DNA of 10,534 nucleotides from an uncultured Clostridia bacterium (GTDB lineage: Bacteria > Bacillota > Clostridia > Christensenellales > Borkfalkiaceae), in assembly GCA_959605945.1 (NCBI GenBank), contig CAUHGY010000066.1:1-10534 (forward strand), read 5' to 3'. Numbering within the stretch: the stretch's first letter is position 1; each line of letters opens with the position of its first letter. Of the stretch, positions 1-7,161 are shown piece after piece. Both the position numbers and the translations under genes were made by a program. The notes under the pieces were generated by a model that did no database searches, was not told where the DNA came from, and worked only from the letters and a program-made list of their open reading frames with translations.

Positions 1-624
1 AAAGAGTCTTTCGGTTACTTTATTTCCGACGCCGCAACTACCGCGTTCGGGGCATTGAATACGCTTTTGATAGGAATTTTCATAACGGATCTGACCGAAG
101 TTGCATACTGGGGAGTGTGCATGCAGATAATTTCCGCTATACAGAATCTGTATGCGCCCATCAATAACGGAATTTACCCGTATATGGTACGTAACAGAGA
201 TTTGAAATTGATTCATAAAGTTATGCTGATATTTATGCCGATAGTTATAATCGGCAGCGCGGGATGCTTTATTCTTGCAAAAACGGTGCTGCATATTATC
301 GGCGGCGGCGAATATGAGAGGGCATATATCGTTTTCAGGGCTTTGGTGCCGCTGCTTGTTTTCAGTTTTCCCGCGATGCTTTACGGATGGCCCGCGCTTG
401 GCGCGATAGGCAGAGTTAAAGAAACTTCGGCAACGACTATAATAACCGCGATATTGCAAGTTATCGGTTTGGGCGTTCTTATACTCGGCGGATGGTTTAC
501 GGTTTTCAACATTGCCGTCCTGCGCTGTATTACCGAATTTGCGATGATGAGCATGCGTATGGGTTTGACTTATAAACATAAGAAAGAATTTGTGAAGGCA
601 GAAAATTGCAATGAGAAAGCTTGA
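1..624 (+). CDS. Oligosaccharide flippase (Wzx-like), 3' part; start lies outside the window
   Basis: The frame is open from base 1, so this is the C-terminal 207 residues of a larger membrane protein; the TTG at 55 is internal and should not be taken as the start. The visible part is a series of hydrophobic segments joined by short basic loops (for example YMVRNRDLK and KHKKEF) and ends in a short charged tail. The pattern, including an AxGAIGRVKETS loop between helices, fits the C-terminal half of the polysaccharide transporter / MATE-like flippase superfamily. Such proteins move undecaprenyl-linked oligosaccharides across the cytoplasmic membrane. The stop codon lies inside the next gene (14-nt overlap with licD), so the two are co-transcribed and probably translationally coupled. 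Substrate cannot be inferred. The family call is fairly safe; the exact subfamily is not. Confidence 0.8.
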   Translation, partial: KESFGYFISDAATTAFGALNTLLIGIFITDLTEVAYWGVCMQIISAIQNLYAPINNGIYPYMVRNRDLKLIHKVMLIFMPIVIIGSAGCFILAKTVLHIIGGGEYERAYIVFRALVPLLVFSFPAMLYGWPALGAIGRVKETSATTIITAILQVIGLGVLILGGWFTVFNIAVLRCITEFAMMSMRMGLTYKHKKEFVKAENCNEKA

Positions 625-1423
625 TATTGAAGAAATTAAAAAAATCGAACTCGATATATTGGACTTTATAGATAAAGTTTGCCGCGATAACGGTCTGAAA
701 TATTATCTCGCGGCGGGCACGCTTATAGGAGCGGTGCGCCACAAAGGTTTTATCCCGTGGGACGACGATATCGATATTTTCATGAAGAGAGAAGACTATA
801 TGAAATTCATCGAAATATGCGGCGCAGATAAAGATGAAAGATATAGGTGCCTTTCTCTGTACGGCGGCGATAAAACATATTACTATTCGTTCGTGAAAGT
901 GGTAGATACCCGAACGGTGCTGAAAGAAAAAAAGGTAAAGCAGATTGACGGCATGGGGGTTTGGGTCGATATTTTTCCTCTCGATTATTATGACGAAAAA
1001 CTGAAACAATTGTCCAAGAGCAGATTGCTGAAATATAAATACGTTGCTTCGGTAGAAGACGGCTATTATCACGGCAGCAGTTTTTTAAAACGTTTTTTCA
1101 AGCCGTTTTTCAGAGCAATATACAAAAACAAAAATCCGCGGAAATATTCCGAAAAAATCGAACGAATTGCCGTCAGCTGCGCACGGAAAACAGATAAATT
1201 GTTTATCTGTATGTCTATGTTCGAAAAGAAAGACGTTTTTCAAGCCGAATGGTTCGACAATACCGTCGAGCTCGAATTCGAAGGAAAATTTTACGAGGCT
1301 CCTGCATGTTATCATCAGATATTGTCTCACCGCTATGGCGATTATATGAAGCTGCCGCCGGAAGAAGAGCGGATTGCTCATCATGGAATCGACGTATGGT
1401 ATAAAGGAGAGAAACAGCAATGA
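611..1423 (+). CDS. licD: LicD-family phosphotransferase
   Basis: A 270-residue cytoplasmic protein with the classic LicD signature near residues 36-56: GTLIGAVRHKGFIPWDDDID, holding the metal-binding acidic cluster D51-D53 and D55. Further family landmarks are VWVDIFPLD at about 117-125 and the C-terminal YGDYMKLPP block at about 242-250. LicD proteins have a nucleotidyltransferase fold and transfer a phospho-polyol or phosphocholine group from a CDP-activated donor onto a glycan. The ATG at 611 overlaps the flippase by 14 nt, with a GAAGG about 12 nt upstream, and the gene overlaps the next one by 4 nt (ATGA). Because the next gene is an IspD/TarI-like cytidylyltransferase rather than a LicC, the donor may be a CDP-polyol; that is inference. 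Family assignment is confident, substrate unknown. Confidence 0.93.
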   Translation: MRKLDIEEIKKIELDILDFIDKVCRDNGLKYYLAAGTLIGAVRHKGFIPWDDDIDIFMKREDYMKFIEICGADKDERYRCLSLYGGDKTYYYSFVKVVDTRTVLKEKKVKQIDGMGVWVDIFPLDYYDEKLKQLSKSRLLKYKYVASVEDGYYHGSSFLKRFFKPFFRAIYKNKNPRKYSEKIERIAVSCARKTDKLFICMSMFEKKDVFQAEWFDNTVELEFEGKFYEAPACYHQILSHRYGDYMKLPPEEERIAHHGIDVWYKGEKQQ

Positions 1424-2109
1424 AAACGGTAGGATTGATTCTTGCAGGCGGCGTAGGCAGCCGCGTGGGCGGAAACATGCAGAAGCAATTTATTTTACTG
1501 AACGGAAAGCCGTTATTATTTTATTCAGTCGATATTTTTGAAAAAAATGACGCCATAGACGATATTTTTATAGTTTGCGCGGCGGAACGGCAGCAGAATA
1601 TAGTGAAAATGTGTAAAGATTACAACATTACGAAATTCAGAGGCGTTTTTGACGGCGGGAAAACGGGACTCGAAAGCGTTTGGAGCGGCATAAAAAATCT
1701 GAATGAATATTCCGACGACGATATTGTGGTTATTCAGGACGGAAACCGCGGAAATACCGGGGATGAAATAATAAGAGACGGCATCGTGAAATGTAAAAAA
1801 TACGGTATGGCGGTTTCCGCATTGGCTCAGCCGCATGTGGAAATAATGTCGGAAAAAGATAAGCAGATACTTTTAGACAGAGATAAAATCGTCGAAATAC
1901 ATCGGCCGGAATTTTTCCGCATGAAAGAAATAAGAAGAGTAATGAAATTATCCGAACAAAAAGTTTTTAAAAGTCCGACGCCTACAACGATTATGATAGA
2001 GAACGGCGAGCATGTAAATTTTTGTAAAGGCGACAGTCTTAATATGAAAGTAACTTTTCCGGAAGACATCGAACTTTTTCGGGCGCTGTTGAAACTGAAA
2101 GAAAAATAG
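1420..2109 (+). CDS. IspD/TarI-like cytidylyltransferase with altered substrate motifs
   Basis: A 229-residue protein matching the IspD/TarI family in length and fold. It has an N-terminal LAGGVGSR loop (residues 8-15), the KQF following it (22-24), GG..xxSVxxGI at about 79-91, a single Asp in VVIQDGNRG (D107) and the C-terminal NMKVTFPEDI (about 208-217). Family members couple CTP to a polyol phosphate such as methylerythritol 4-phosphate (IspD) or ribitol 5-phosphate (TarI). The CTP side is largely kept, but the usual PKQ is QKQ, HDAARP reads QDGNRG, the DT(I/V/M)K motif is not recognisable (residues 138-144), and TPQxF reads RPEFF. It therefore probably does not make CDP-methylerythritol. 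The ATG overlaps licD by 4 nt behind AAAGGAGA, so it likely supplies the LicD donor. It is the last gene of the operon; no convincing terminator follows. Loss of activity is the alternative. Confidence 0.82.
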   Translation: MKTVGLILAGGVGSRVGGNMQKQFILLNGKPLLFYSVDIFEKNDAIDDIFIVCAAERQQNIVKMCKDYNITKFRGVFDGGKTGLESVWSGIKNLNEYSDDDIVVIQDGNRGNTGDEIIRDGIVKCKKYGMAVSALAQPHVEIMSEKDKQILLDRDKIVEIHRPEFFRMKEIRRVMKLSEQKVFKSPTPTTIMIENGEHVNFCKGDSLNMKVTFPEDIELFRALLKLKEK

Positions 2110-2143
2110 ACGACGTTTTTTATAAGTACAAAAAAGCATGTCT

Positions 2144-2332
2144 CTGAAAATGCGCTTTCAAAAACAGCAATGTATATAAAGGCAGAAAAGTTACCGCGGA
2201 TATCGTTCCGAATTAATGCCGAAAGCGGGTGAAATATTCAGGGCGCATGACAAAACGAATTCGACGCCGCCGTATTTTTCCGTTACGGTTTCCGTTTCTG
2301 AAAATTTCTTGTCCGGCTATGCGCGTTTTCAG
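2144..2332. repeat. Imperfect 12-bp inverted repeat flanking non-coding DNA
   Basis: CTGAAAATGCGC at 2144-2155 and GCGCGTTTTCAG at 2321-2332 are inverted copies with one mismatch, about 165 bp apart. The right copy covers the stop codon of the minus-strand regulator. A further CTGAAAA at 2298-2304 pairs with TTTTCAG at 2326-2332 and could fold as a 7-bp stem with a 21-nt loop just past that gene's end. The arms are short and could be chance; no transposase or target duplication is visible. The rest of 2110-2328 shows no gene I can support. Confidence 0.25.
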
Positions 2333-2571
2333 TTATCGTCGAGATTTTCGGGACTGAAAAGCGGACTGGCGAAAAATTTTTCAAGACTTATGCCGAATCC
2401 GCGGCAAATGTTGTTAAGCGTTTCCAATGTGCAGGATTTGCTGTGGCACAGAATGATATTGGAAACTGTTGACGTAGGAACCGCAGAGCGGGCGGAAAGC
2501 CGATAGGGAGATAGTTTTTTGTCGGATAGAAGTTGCGTAATACGATAAGAAATGGCCTTTGATAATTTCAT
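2329..2571 (-). CDS. Small XRE-family helix-turn-helix regulator
   Basis: An 80-residue protein that is almost entirely one HTH_3/Cro-C1 domain. Helix 1 is near residues 4-16 (SKAISYRITQLL), and a basic LSPYRLSARSAVPTSTVSNI stretch (20-39) covers helices 2-3, the DNA-contacting pair. TLETLNNICRGFGISLEKFF (50-69) is the typical end of the domain. I chose the ATG at 2571 rather than the longer frame opening at 2670. It has AAGGAG on the minus strand (plus 2578-2583) 6 nt upstream, and the 33 extra residues of the longer frame do not resemble this family. It is the only minus-strand gene seen, lying between two plus-strand surface-glycan units. It is likely a dimeric DNA-binding repressor or activator; control of neighbouring glycan genes or of itself is inference. 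No effector domain is present. Confidence 0.85.
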   Translation of the reverse strand: MKLSKAISYRITQLLSDKKLSPYRLSARSAVPTSTVSNIILCHSKSCTLETLNNICRGFGISLEKFFASPLFSPENLDDN

Positions 2572-2651
2572 AAATTTCTCCTTAGTGACATATGTTTTTG
2601 TATTTTCCGTGCCGAATGTATATTTAACGTAAATGCGGAAAATACATAGGA

Positions 2652-2690
2652 TAACGGATAAAAAGAACAAAAGAAACGGCGTAACGGATA
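2652..2690. repeat. Paired TAACGGATA direct repeat upstream of the XRE gene
   Basis: TAACGGATA occurs at 2652-2660 and again at 2682-2690, exactly 30 bp start to start, about three helical turns. The pair is 81-119 bp upstream of the regulator's start codon on its own strand. Same-face spacing is what a cooperatively bound dimeric regulator would use, so this may be an operator, possibly autoregulatory. The sequence evidence is only the two copies and their spacing. Confidence 0.3.
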
Positions 2691-2781
2691 TAAGCCGACA
2701 GATTTTTTTCTGATTATTCGGTGTTTTTATTGTAAATTATCATGCGTAAATCCGGTAAAGCTCTTGAACGGGAGTTGATTT

Positions 2782-2886
2782 GTGCTGTATAATCGGATAA
2801 ACGGCTTTAATTCTCAGTCGATAATTCCGGGAAAAGAAAATATTGACGAGATAATTATAAAGCTTGCGCCGAAATATAGAAAATAA
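2782..2886 (+). CDS. Possible 34-residue small protein or gene remnant
   Basis: A GTG-initiated frame of 34 codons ending in TAA, with GGGAG 7 nt upstream of the GTG and an in-frame stop just before it. The product would be small and basic, with a charged/hydrophobic C-terminal half (GKENIDEIIIKLAPKYRK) that could form an amphipathic helix. I do not recognise it. It could be a genuine small protein, the tail of a decayed gene, or chance. The ribosome binding site and amino-acid composition are the only support. Confidence 0.22.
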   Translation: MLYNRINGFNSQSIIPGKENIDEIIIKLAPKYRK

Positions 2887-2969
2887 TTATAAATTTCGGG
2901 CGATTACGTAAACGATTATATCCGTCTCGGACGGACGGAATTTCAGTGTCGTCGAAATTGTCAGACGGC

Positions 2970-2978
2970 GGGGGGGGG
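2970..2978. repeat. G9 homopolymer tract
   Basis: Nine consecutive G residues in otherwise AT-leaning non-coding DNA, about 190 bp upstream of the 3172 gene. Such tracts are prone to slipped-strand length change and to sequencing or assembly error. It is not inside any gene I support. Confidence 0.6.
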
Positions 2979-3171
2979 AATGTAAAACAGTAAAAATAAA
3001 TATCCTTTATAAAACGAAATTAATCAATATTATACTACATAAAAATATATTACTATGTCATAAAATGGTAATATTCCCAAAAATCAGAAACCATAAAAAA
3101 TTTTTTTGAATTTTATAGCGTAAAAATACTGAATTATACGGTTTACGCTTAATGAAAGCGAGAATAAAGAA

Positions 3172-4374
3172 ATGATGTACAAAAATAGTCCGAAAAAGAA
3201 CAATAATTCATCAATTATGAACAAAAAAATAACCGACGCTTTAATTTTTGCCGTTAAATCGCAGTGTCTGGCATGCAAACAAAAAGATTTCGATTTCGGA
3301 ACATTAAGCGCCGAAGATTTTAAAGAATTGTACAAAATATCTAAAAAACACGATATAGCGCCTGTTATCAGCGCCGCGATCGGGGCTGAAAGTCTTACTG
3401 TGCCGCAGGAAATTAAACTGAAATTCAATAACGAGGAAATGCTGGCAGTTTACAGATACGAACAGCAGAATTACGAGCTCGGCGGACTCTGCGCTTTTCT
3501 GGAAAGCAAAAAAATTCCGTTTATTCCTCTGAAAGGTTCGGTCATAAGGCGATATTATCCCAAACCCTATCTGCGCACAAGCAGCGACATCGATATTCTT
3601 ATTAAAAAAGAAGATATGGACAGGGCGTCGGAGCTGCTTGTCAAAGAAAACGGGTTCAGATATTATTCGAGAACCGCTCACGACGTTTCGTTTTTTAAAG
3701 GCGAAACCCTGCATCTGGAACTTCATCATTCTTTGCAGGAAGCAGAATTCCGCAGCCTTGACGTTTTGGACGGAATATGGGATTTTTCGGTACCTGGCGA
3801 AGGCAGCGTTTACAGACGCGTTTTGTCTGACGAAATGTTTTGTTTTTATCATATTTATCACATGGCGAAGCATTTTTATCTCGGCGGATGCGGCGTCAAG
3901 CCGTTTATAGATTTATGGATAATAAAAAACAAAATCGGTTATGACGGCGATGCGGTAAAAAAATTGTGTTCGGAAAACGGACTTTTGAAATTTTACGAAC
4001 GCTGCATTAAACTTACCGACGCATGGTTCGGCGACGGCGAATATGACGGCGTTCTCAGCGAAATGGAAGAATATGTATTCAGCGGCGGCGTATACGGGTC
4101 GGTAGAACAGCATGTAGCCGTCGGACAGATAAAGAAAGGCGGGAAATTCAAATTGCTTTTTCACAGAATTTTTCTCCCGTATAATCTGCTGTGCGTACAG
4201 TATCCCGGGCTTTCTAAATGTCCCGTTCTGTACCCGTTTTATCAGATAAGACGGTGGTGCCGGATAATTTTTTGCAACAGGGAAAAGGCCGTAAGCGAGC
4301 TGAAAACAAACAGCAGTCTTTCGTCCGAAAAAAAGGAGCGCACCCGCGCGCTGCTTAAAGAATTGGGGCTGTAA
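3172..4374 (+). CDS. Nucleotidyltransferase-family protein (PF14907-like), function unknown
   Basis: A 400-residue soluble protein with the signature of the uncharacterised NTP_transf_5 family. IPLKGSVIRRYYP (118-130) is followed by LRTSSDIDILI (134-144), where D139 and D141 form the DxD metal site of a nucleotidyltransferase fold. Then comes LHLELHHSL (180-188), whose E183 may be the third carboxylate. An all-helical C-terminal part follows. Members often sit in exopolysaccharide, antibiotic or transporter loci, but the reaction is not established. The start is uncertain: ATGATG at 3172 has only a weak AAAG-like site, and ATG at 3217 (MNKKITDAL) has none; the first 15 residues are Asn/Lys-rich low complexity and could be outside the real protein. 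It stands alone: 140 bp and a promoter separate it from the next operon, and the DNA upstream is AT-rich. Its position suggests a role in modifying the local surface glycan; that is inference. Confidence 0.8.
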   Translation: MMYKNSPKKNNNSSIMNKKITDALIFAVKSQCLACKQKDFDFGTLSAEDFKELYKISKKHDIAPVISAAIGAESLTVPQEIKLKFNNEEMLAVYRYEQQNYELGGLCAFLESKKIPFIPLKGSVIRRYYPKPYLRTSSDIDILIKKEDMDRASELLVKENGFRYYSRTAHDVSFFKGETLHLELHHSLQEAEFRSLDVLDGIWDFSVPGEGSVYRRVLSDEMFCFYHIYHMAKHFYLGGCGVKPFIDLWIIKNKIGYDGDAVKKLCSENGLLKFYERCIKLTDAWFGDGEYDGVLSEMEEYVFSGGVYGSVEQHVAVGQIKKGGKFKLLFHRIFLPYNLLCVQYPGLSKCPVLYPFYQIRRWCRIIFCNREKAVSELKTNSSLSSEKKERTRALLKELGL

Positions 4375-4396
4375 TGCGTTTTGTGCCTGATTTTTG

Positions 4397-4425
4397 TAGA
4401 CATTATATTTTTTTTATAGTAAAAT
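4397..4425 (+). promoter_or_regulatory. Sigma-A-like promoter for the flippase-glycerophosphotransferase operon
   Basis: TAGACA (4397-4402) and TAAAAT (4420-4425) are each 5/6 matches to TTGACA and TATAAT, with the optimal 17-bp spacer. The spacer contains a run of eight T residues (4408-4415). Transcription would begin near 4432, giving a leader of roughly 80 nt. It is the only good promoter between the 3172 gene and the fusion gene, so the downstream operon is probably expressed independently. Confidence 0.65.
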
Positions 4426-4460
4426 GTTATCTGTTTATATAAAATGCAGTATTGCGGCCT

Positions 4461-4480
4461 GATGCATAAAGCTTTGCATC
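4461..4480 (+). other. Short hairpin in the operon leader
   Basis: GATGCA and TGCATC form a perfect 6-bp stem around an 8-nt loop in the predicted 5' leader, about 35 nt before the fusion gene's start codon. No U-tract follows, so it is not a terminator. It may affect mRNA stability or translation, or be chance. Confidence 0.25.
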
Positions 4481-4514
4481 GATACACCGCGGAGTTAATG
4501 TCGGAGAAGATCGG

Positions 4515-7148
4515 ATGAACAAAAGCGAACTTAAGAAAAGAACTTTTTCGAGCATATTCTGGAAACTTGCCGAGCGGGTGCTTGCGCAGGGCGTTTCGCT
4601 TGTCGTTTCGATCATTCTTGCCCGCATGCTTATGCCGGAAGATTACAGCGTCATAAGCATAGTCACGATATTTTTTGTTTTTTGCAACGTTTTTATATCG
4701 GGAGGGTTAAATACCGCTCTTATACAGAAAAAGGACGCCGATATAGTCGATTATTCCAGCGTGCTGCATTTAAGCATGATGGTTGCCGCCGTGCTGTATG
4801 TTCTGATATTTTTCGCCGCACCTTGGATAGCCGATCTGTACGATAAAGAAATTCTTGTGCCGGTAATACGCGTGATGGGCATCACTTTCTTTATCAACGC
4901 TTTCAAATCGGTGCTTTGCGCTTATATTTCCAACAGGCTCGAGTTCAGAAAATTTTTTTATGCAACGTTTGTGGGAACGGCTGTTTCCGCGGTCGTCGGC
5001 ATAGTTATGGCGCTTGAAGGGTTCGGACCGTGGGCGCTCGTAGCTCAGCAGATGACGAACAGTTTCATAGATACGGTCATTCTGTTTTTCAGCACCAGGT
5101 TTAAAATAGTTTTCGTCATATCTCTGAAGAAACTGAAGGTGCTTTTTAAATACGGCTGGAAAGTTTTTGTTTCGTCGGTGATTTCTACGGCGTACGACGA
5201 AGTAAAGCCGCTTGTTGTCGGCGTTAAATTTTCAAGCGCCGATCTCGCGTATTACAACAAGGGCGACAGTTTTCCCAAAGTGATAAATTCCGCCGTCAGC
5301 GACACGCTTGCGTCGGTGCTTTTTCCGGTCATGGCCAAGGTCCAGGACGACAAGAAGGCGGTGCTTAATATCACCAGAAAGTTTATGAAGGTCGCGTCCT
5401 ATATAGTTTTTCCGTTGATGATTGGTTTTTTTGCCGTGGCGGATAACTTCGTCATGGCCGTGCTGACCGAGAAATGGATGCCCATTGTTCCGTATATTCA
5501 GATATTCTGCGTAAGCTATATGTTCAATATCGTGCAGGTCGGCAACCTGCAGGCGATAAAGGCGATCGGCAGAAGCGATATTTCGCTGATACTCGAAATA
5601 ATAAAGAAAGCGGCGTATTTCGTCGTCATAATACTTTTTATATTTTTGTCGGACAGCCCGGTATTGCTTGCCGCATCGAGCATCATCTGCACGTTGATCG
5701 CATCTCTCGTCAATACGTTCCCCAACAGAAAGCTGATAGGATATAAATACAGGTATCAGCTGTGGGATATTTTGAAAAATCTGCTCATCTCGCTCGCTAT
5801 GGGCGCGGCGGTCTATTGCCTTAAGTATATAAAGCTCAACAGCATTGTTATGCTTTGCATTCAGGTGGTTGCGGGGGTTATAATATATGTTCTGCTGTCG
5901 GTAATAACCAAAAACGAAAATTTTTATTATCTTTTGGATTTTCTTAAAAATCTCAGAAAAGAAAAAAACGGCAAAGGTATATTTTCAAGGACTCTGTTTT
6001 TTTTCAAAAGAGCGGTAAACGGGGTATGCAGAAGGATTGCGGGTTTCTTTTCTCCTGTAAAAAACCATATAATTTTTGAAAGCGTTCCCGATTTTTCGGA
6101 CAATACCAAGCCGGTGTTCGACGAAATGATAAGACGCGGACTCAATAAGAAATATAAGTTGATCTGGTGGGTGGACGATAAAGACAATCCCGCGCTGCCG
6201 AAGATCGAAAACGTGATGTATATAGACAGAAAGAACAAAGAAAACATCAGAGAATTCAACCGTTATGTCCGTACCGCGAAATGCATTGTGAACTGCAACA
6301 GGGCTTTTTCAAAATCCAATTACAGAACCAAATATTTTTATCTGATGCACGGGACTCCGATAAAAAGCGTAAAATCATATTACAAGCCGTGTAAAAGAGT
6401 TGATTATTGCGTAGTGCAGTCTGAAGGGGTGGCAAAACTCAGCGCGGTTGAGATGAGCGTAAACTTAAAGAAAACCGCGGCTCTAGGGTATCCGCGGAAC
6501 GACGCGCTTATAAGCGCGCATGAAGATTTGCATAAGATATTCGGCGGGGAATTCGATAAAATAATAGTATGGTATCCTACGTTCAGGCAAACGAACGGCC
6601 GTCTGCTCACCGCATCGGATATCGCGCTGCCGATAATCCACGACGAAGCCGCCGCTCTGGAAATAAACGCTTTTGCCGCGGAAAAACGCGTGCTTATCGT
6701 TATTAAACCTCATTTTGCGCAGGATGTGAAACGAATTGAAAAACTCGATTTAAGCAATATCGTCTTTATAGACGATGCCTTCTTTGCGAAAAACGGCTTG
6801 ACATCTTACGAGTTTGTAGGCAGCTGCGACGCGCTTCTGACGGATTACTCTTCCGTTTATTATGACTTTACGCTGTGCGATAAGCCGATAGGGCTTATCT
6901 GGGAGGACGTAGAAGATTACCGTAAAAATCCGGGCTTTGCCGTCGATATCGAAAAGATGTGTGCGGGCGGCGAAAAACTTTATACGGCGGAAGATTTGAA
7001 AGGCTTTATAGACAGAGTGGCTTCCGGAATTGATACGCTTAAAGAAGAACGCAACGGCATAAAAGAATTCGTCAATCACGGATGCGACGATAAAAATACG
7101 CAGAGAGTTACGGATTTCATAATCGAAAAAGCAAGATTAAAAATATAA
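4515..7148 (+). CDS. Fusion of a WzxC-type flippase and a CDP-glycerol glycerophosphotransferase
   Basis: An 877-residue two-domain protein in one uninterrupted frame. Residues 1 to about 470 are a polytopic flippase: the opening (RTFSSIFWKLAERV, LARMLMPEDYSV, GGLNTALIQKKD) matches the WzxC / polysaccharide synthase group, and about a dozen hydrophobic segments follow. A lysine-rich linker (about 475-515) leads to a CDP-glycerol glycerophosphotransferase domain like TagB/TagF, with HIIFES (518-523), HGTPIKS (612-618), YPRND (659-663), WYPTFR (686-691), IKPHF (730-734) and TDYSSVYYDF (776-785). The catalytic histidines of that family correspond to H612 and H733. The domain transfers glycerophosphate from CDP-glycerol to a lipid-linked acceptor or growing chain on the cytoplasmic face. 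GGAG lies 8 nt before the ATG. The gene leads an operon with a polyol-phosphate dehydrogenase 13 nt downstream and a cytidylyltransferase. Flippase and polymerase are usually separate proteins, so the fusion is unusual. Domain calls are confident; acceptor and chain length unknown. Confidence 0.9.
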   Translation: MNKSELKKRTFSSIFWKLAERVLAQGVSLVVSIILARMLMPEDYSVISIVTIFFVFCNVFISGGLNTALIQKKDADIVDYSSVLHLSMMVAAVLYVLIFFAAPWIADLYDKEILVPVIRVMGITFFINAFKSVLCAYISNRLEFRKFFYATFVGTAVSAVVGIVMALEGFGPWALVAQQMTNSFIDTVILFFSTRFKIVFVISLKKLKVLFKYGWKVFVSSVISTAYDEVKPLVVGVKFSSADLAYYNKGDSFPKVINSAVSDTLASVLFPVMAKVQDDKKAVLNITRKFMKVASYIVFPLMIGFFAVADNFVMAVLTEKWMPIVPYIQIFCVSYMFNIVQVGNLQAIKAIGRSDISLILEIIKKAAYFVVIILFIFLSDSPVLLAASSIICTLIASLVNTFPNRKLIGYKYRYQLWDILKNLLISLAMGAAVYCLKYIKLNSIVMLCIQVVAGVIIYVLLSVITKNENFYYLLDFLKNLRKEKNGKGIFSRTLFFFKRAVNGVCRRIAGFFSPVKNHIIFESVPDFSDNTKPVFDEMIRRGLNKKYKLIWWVDDKDNPALPKIENVMYIDRKNKENIREFNRYVRTAKCIVNCNRAFSKSNYRTKYFYLMHGTPIKSVKSYYKPCKRVDYCVVQSEGVAKLSAVEMSVNLKKTAALGYPRNDALISAHEDLHKIFGGEFDKIIVWYPTFRQTNGRLLTASDIALPIIHDEAAALEINAFAAEKRVLIVIKPHFAQDVKRIEKLDLSNIVFIDDAFFAKNGLTSYEFVGSCDALLTDYSSVYYDFTLCDKPIGLIWEDVEDYRKNPGFAVDIEKMCAGGEKLYTAEDLKGFIDRVASGIDTLKEERNGIKEFVNHGCDDKNTQRVTDFIIEKARLKI

Positions 7149-7161
7149 GGAAGGTAGCGGT

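Larger units (their letters stand above)
2572..3171. other. 600-bp gene-poor island between regulator and nucleotidyltransferase
   Basis: This stretch carries the upstream region of the minus-strand XRE gene, a pair of TAACGGATA repeats, a marginal 34-codon ORF, a G9 homopolymer, and from about 2990 onward strongly AT-rich DNA leading to the next gene. A small stem (CCGTC-TCG-GACGG, about 2921-2933) is also present but has no U-tract. ATAATTATAAA occurs twice (2851-2861 and 2883-2893). I see no tRNA, riboswitch or longer conserved gene. The AT-rich part probably includes the promoter of the 3172 gene, but no pair of hexamers there is good enough to name. Confidence 0.55.

Noticed and set aside
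530..1072. Minus-strand 180-codon frame opposite licD
   Set aside because: Antisense shadow of the confidently assigned LicD gene.
2191..2328. Minus-strand frame continuing past the XRE stop (two stops, then about 40 open codons with a protein-like composition)
   Set aside because: The HTH protein is already of normal length, the extension has two stops (TGA 2329-2331, TAG 2317-2319), and there is no start or ribosome site of its own.
2216..2506. Plus-strand 96-codon frame overlapping the XRE gene
   Set aside because: It is antisense to the clearly recognisable HTH gene, has no ribosome site, and its product resembles no family I know.
2850..2895. Two ATAATTATAAA copies as an attachment site or CRISPR-like repeat
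   Set aside because: Only two copies, AT-rich, 32 bp apart, and no integrase or cas gene in view.
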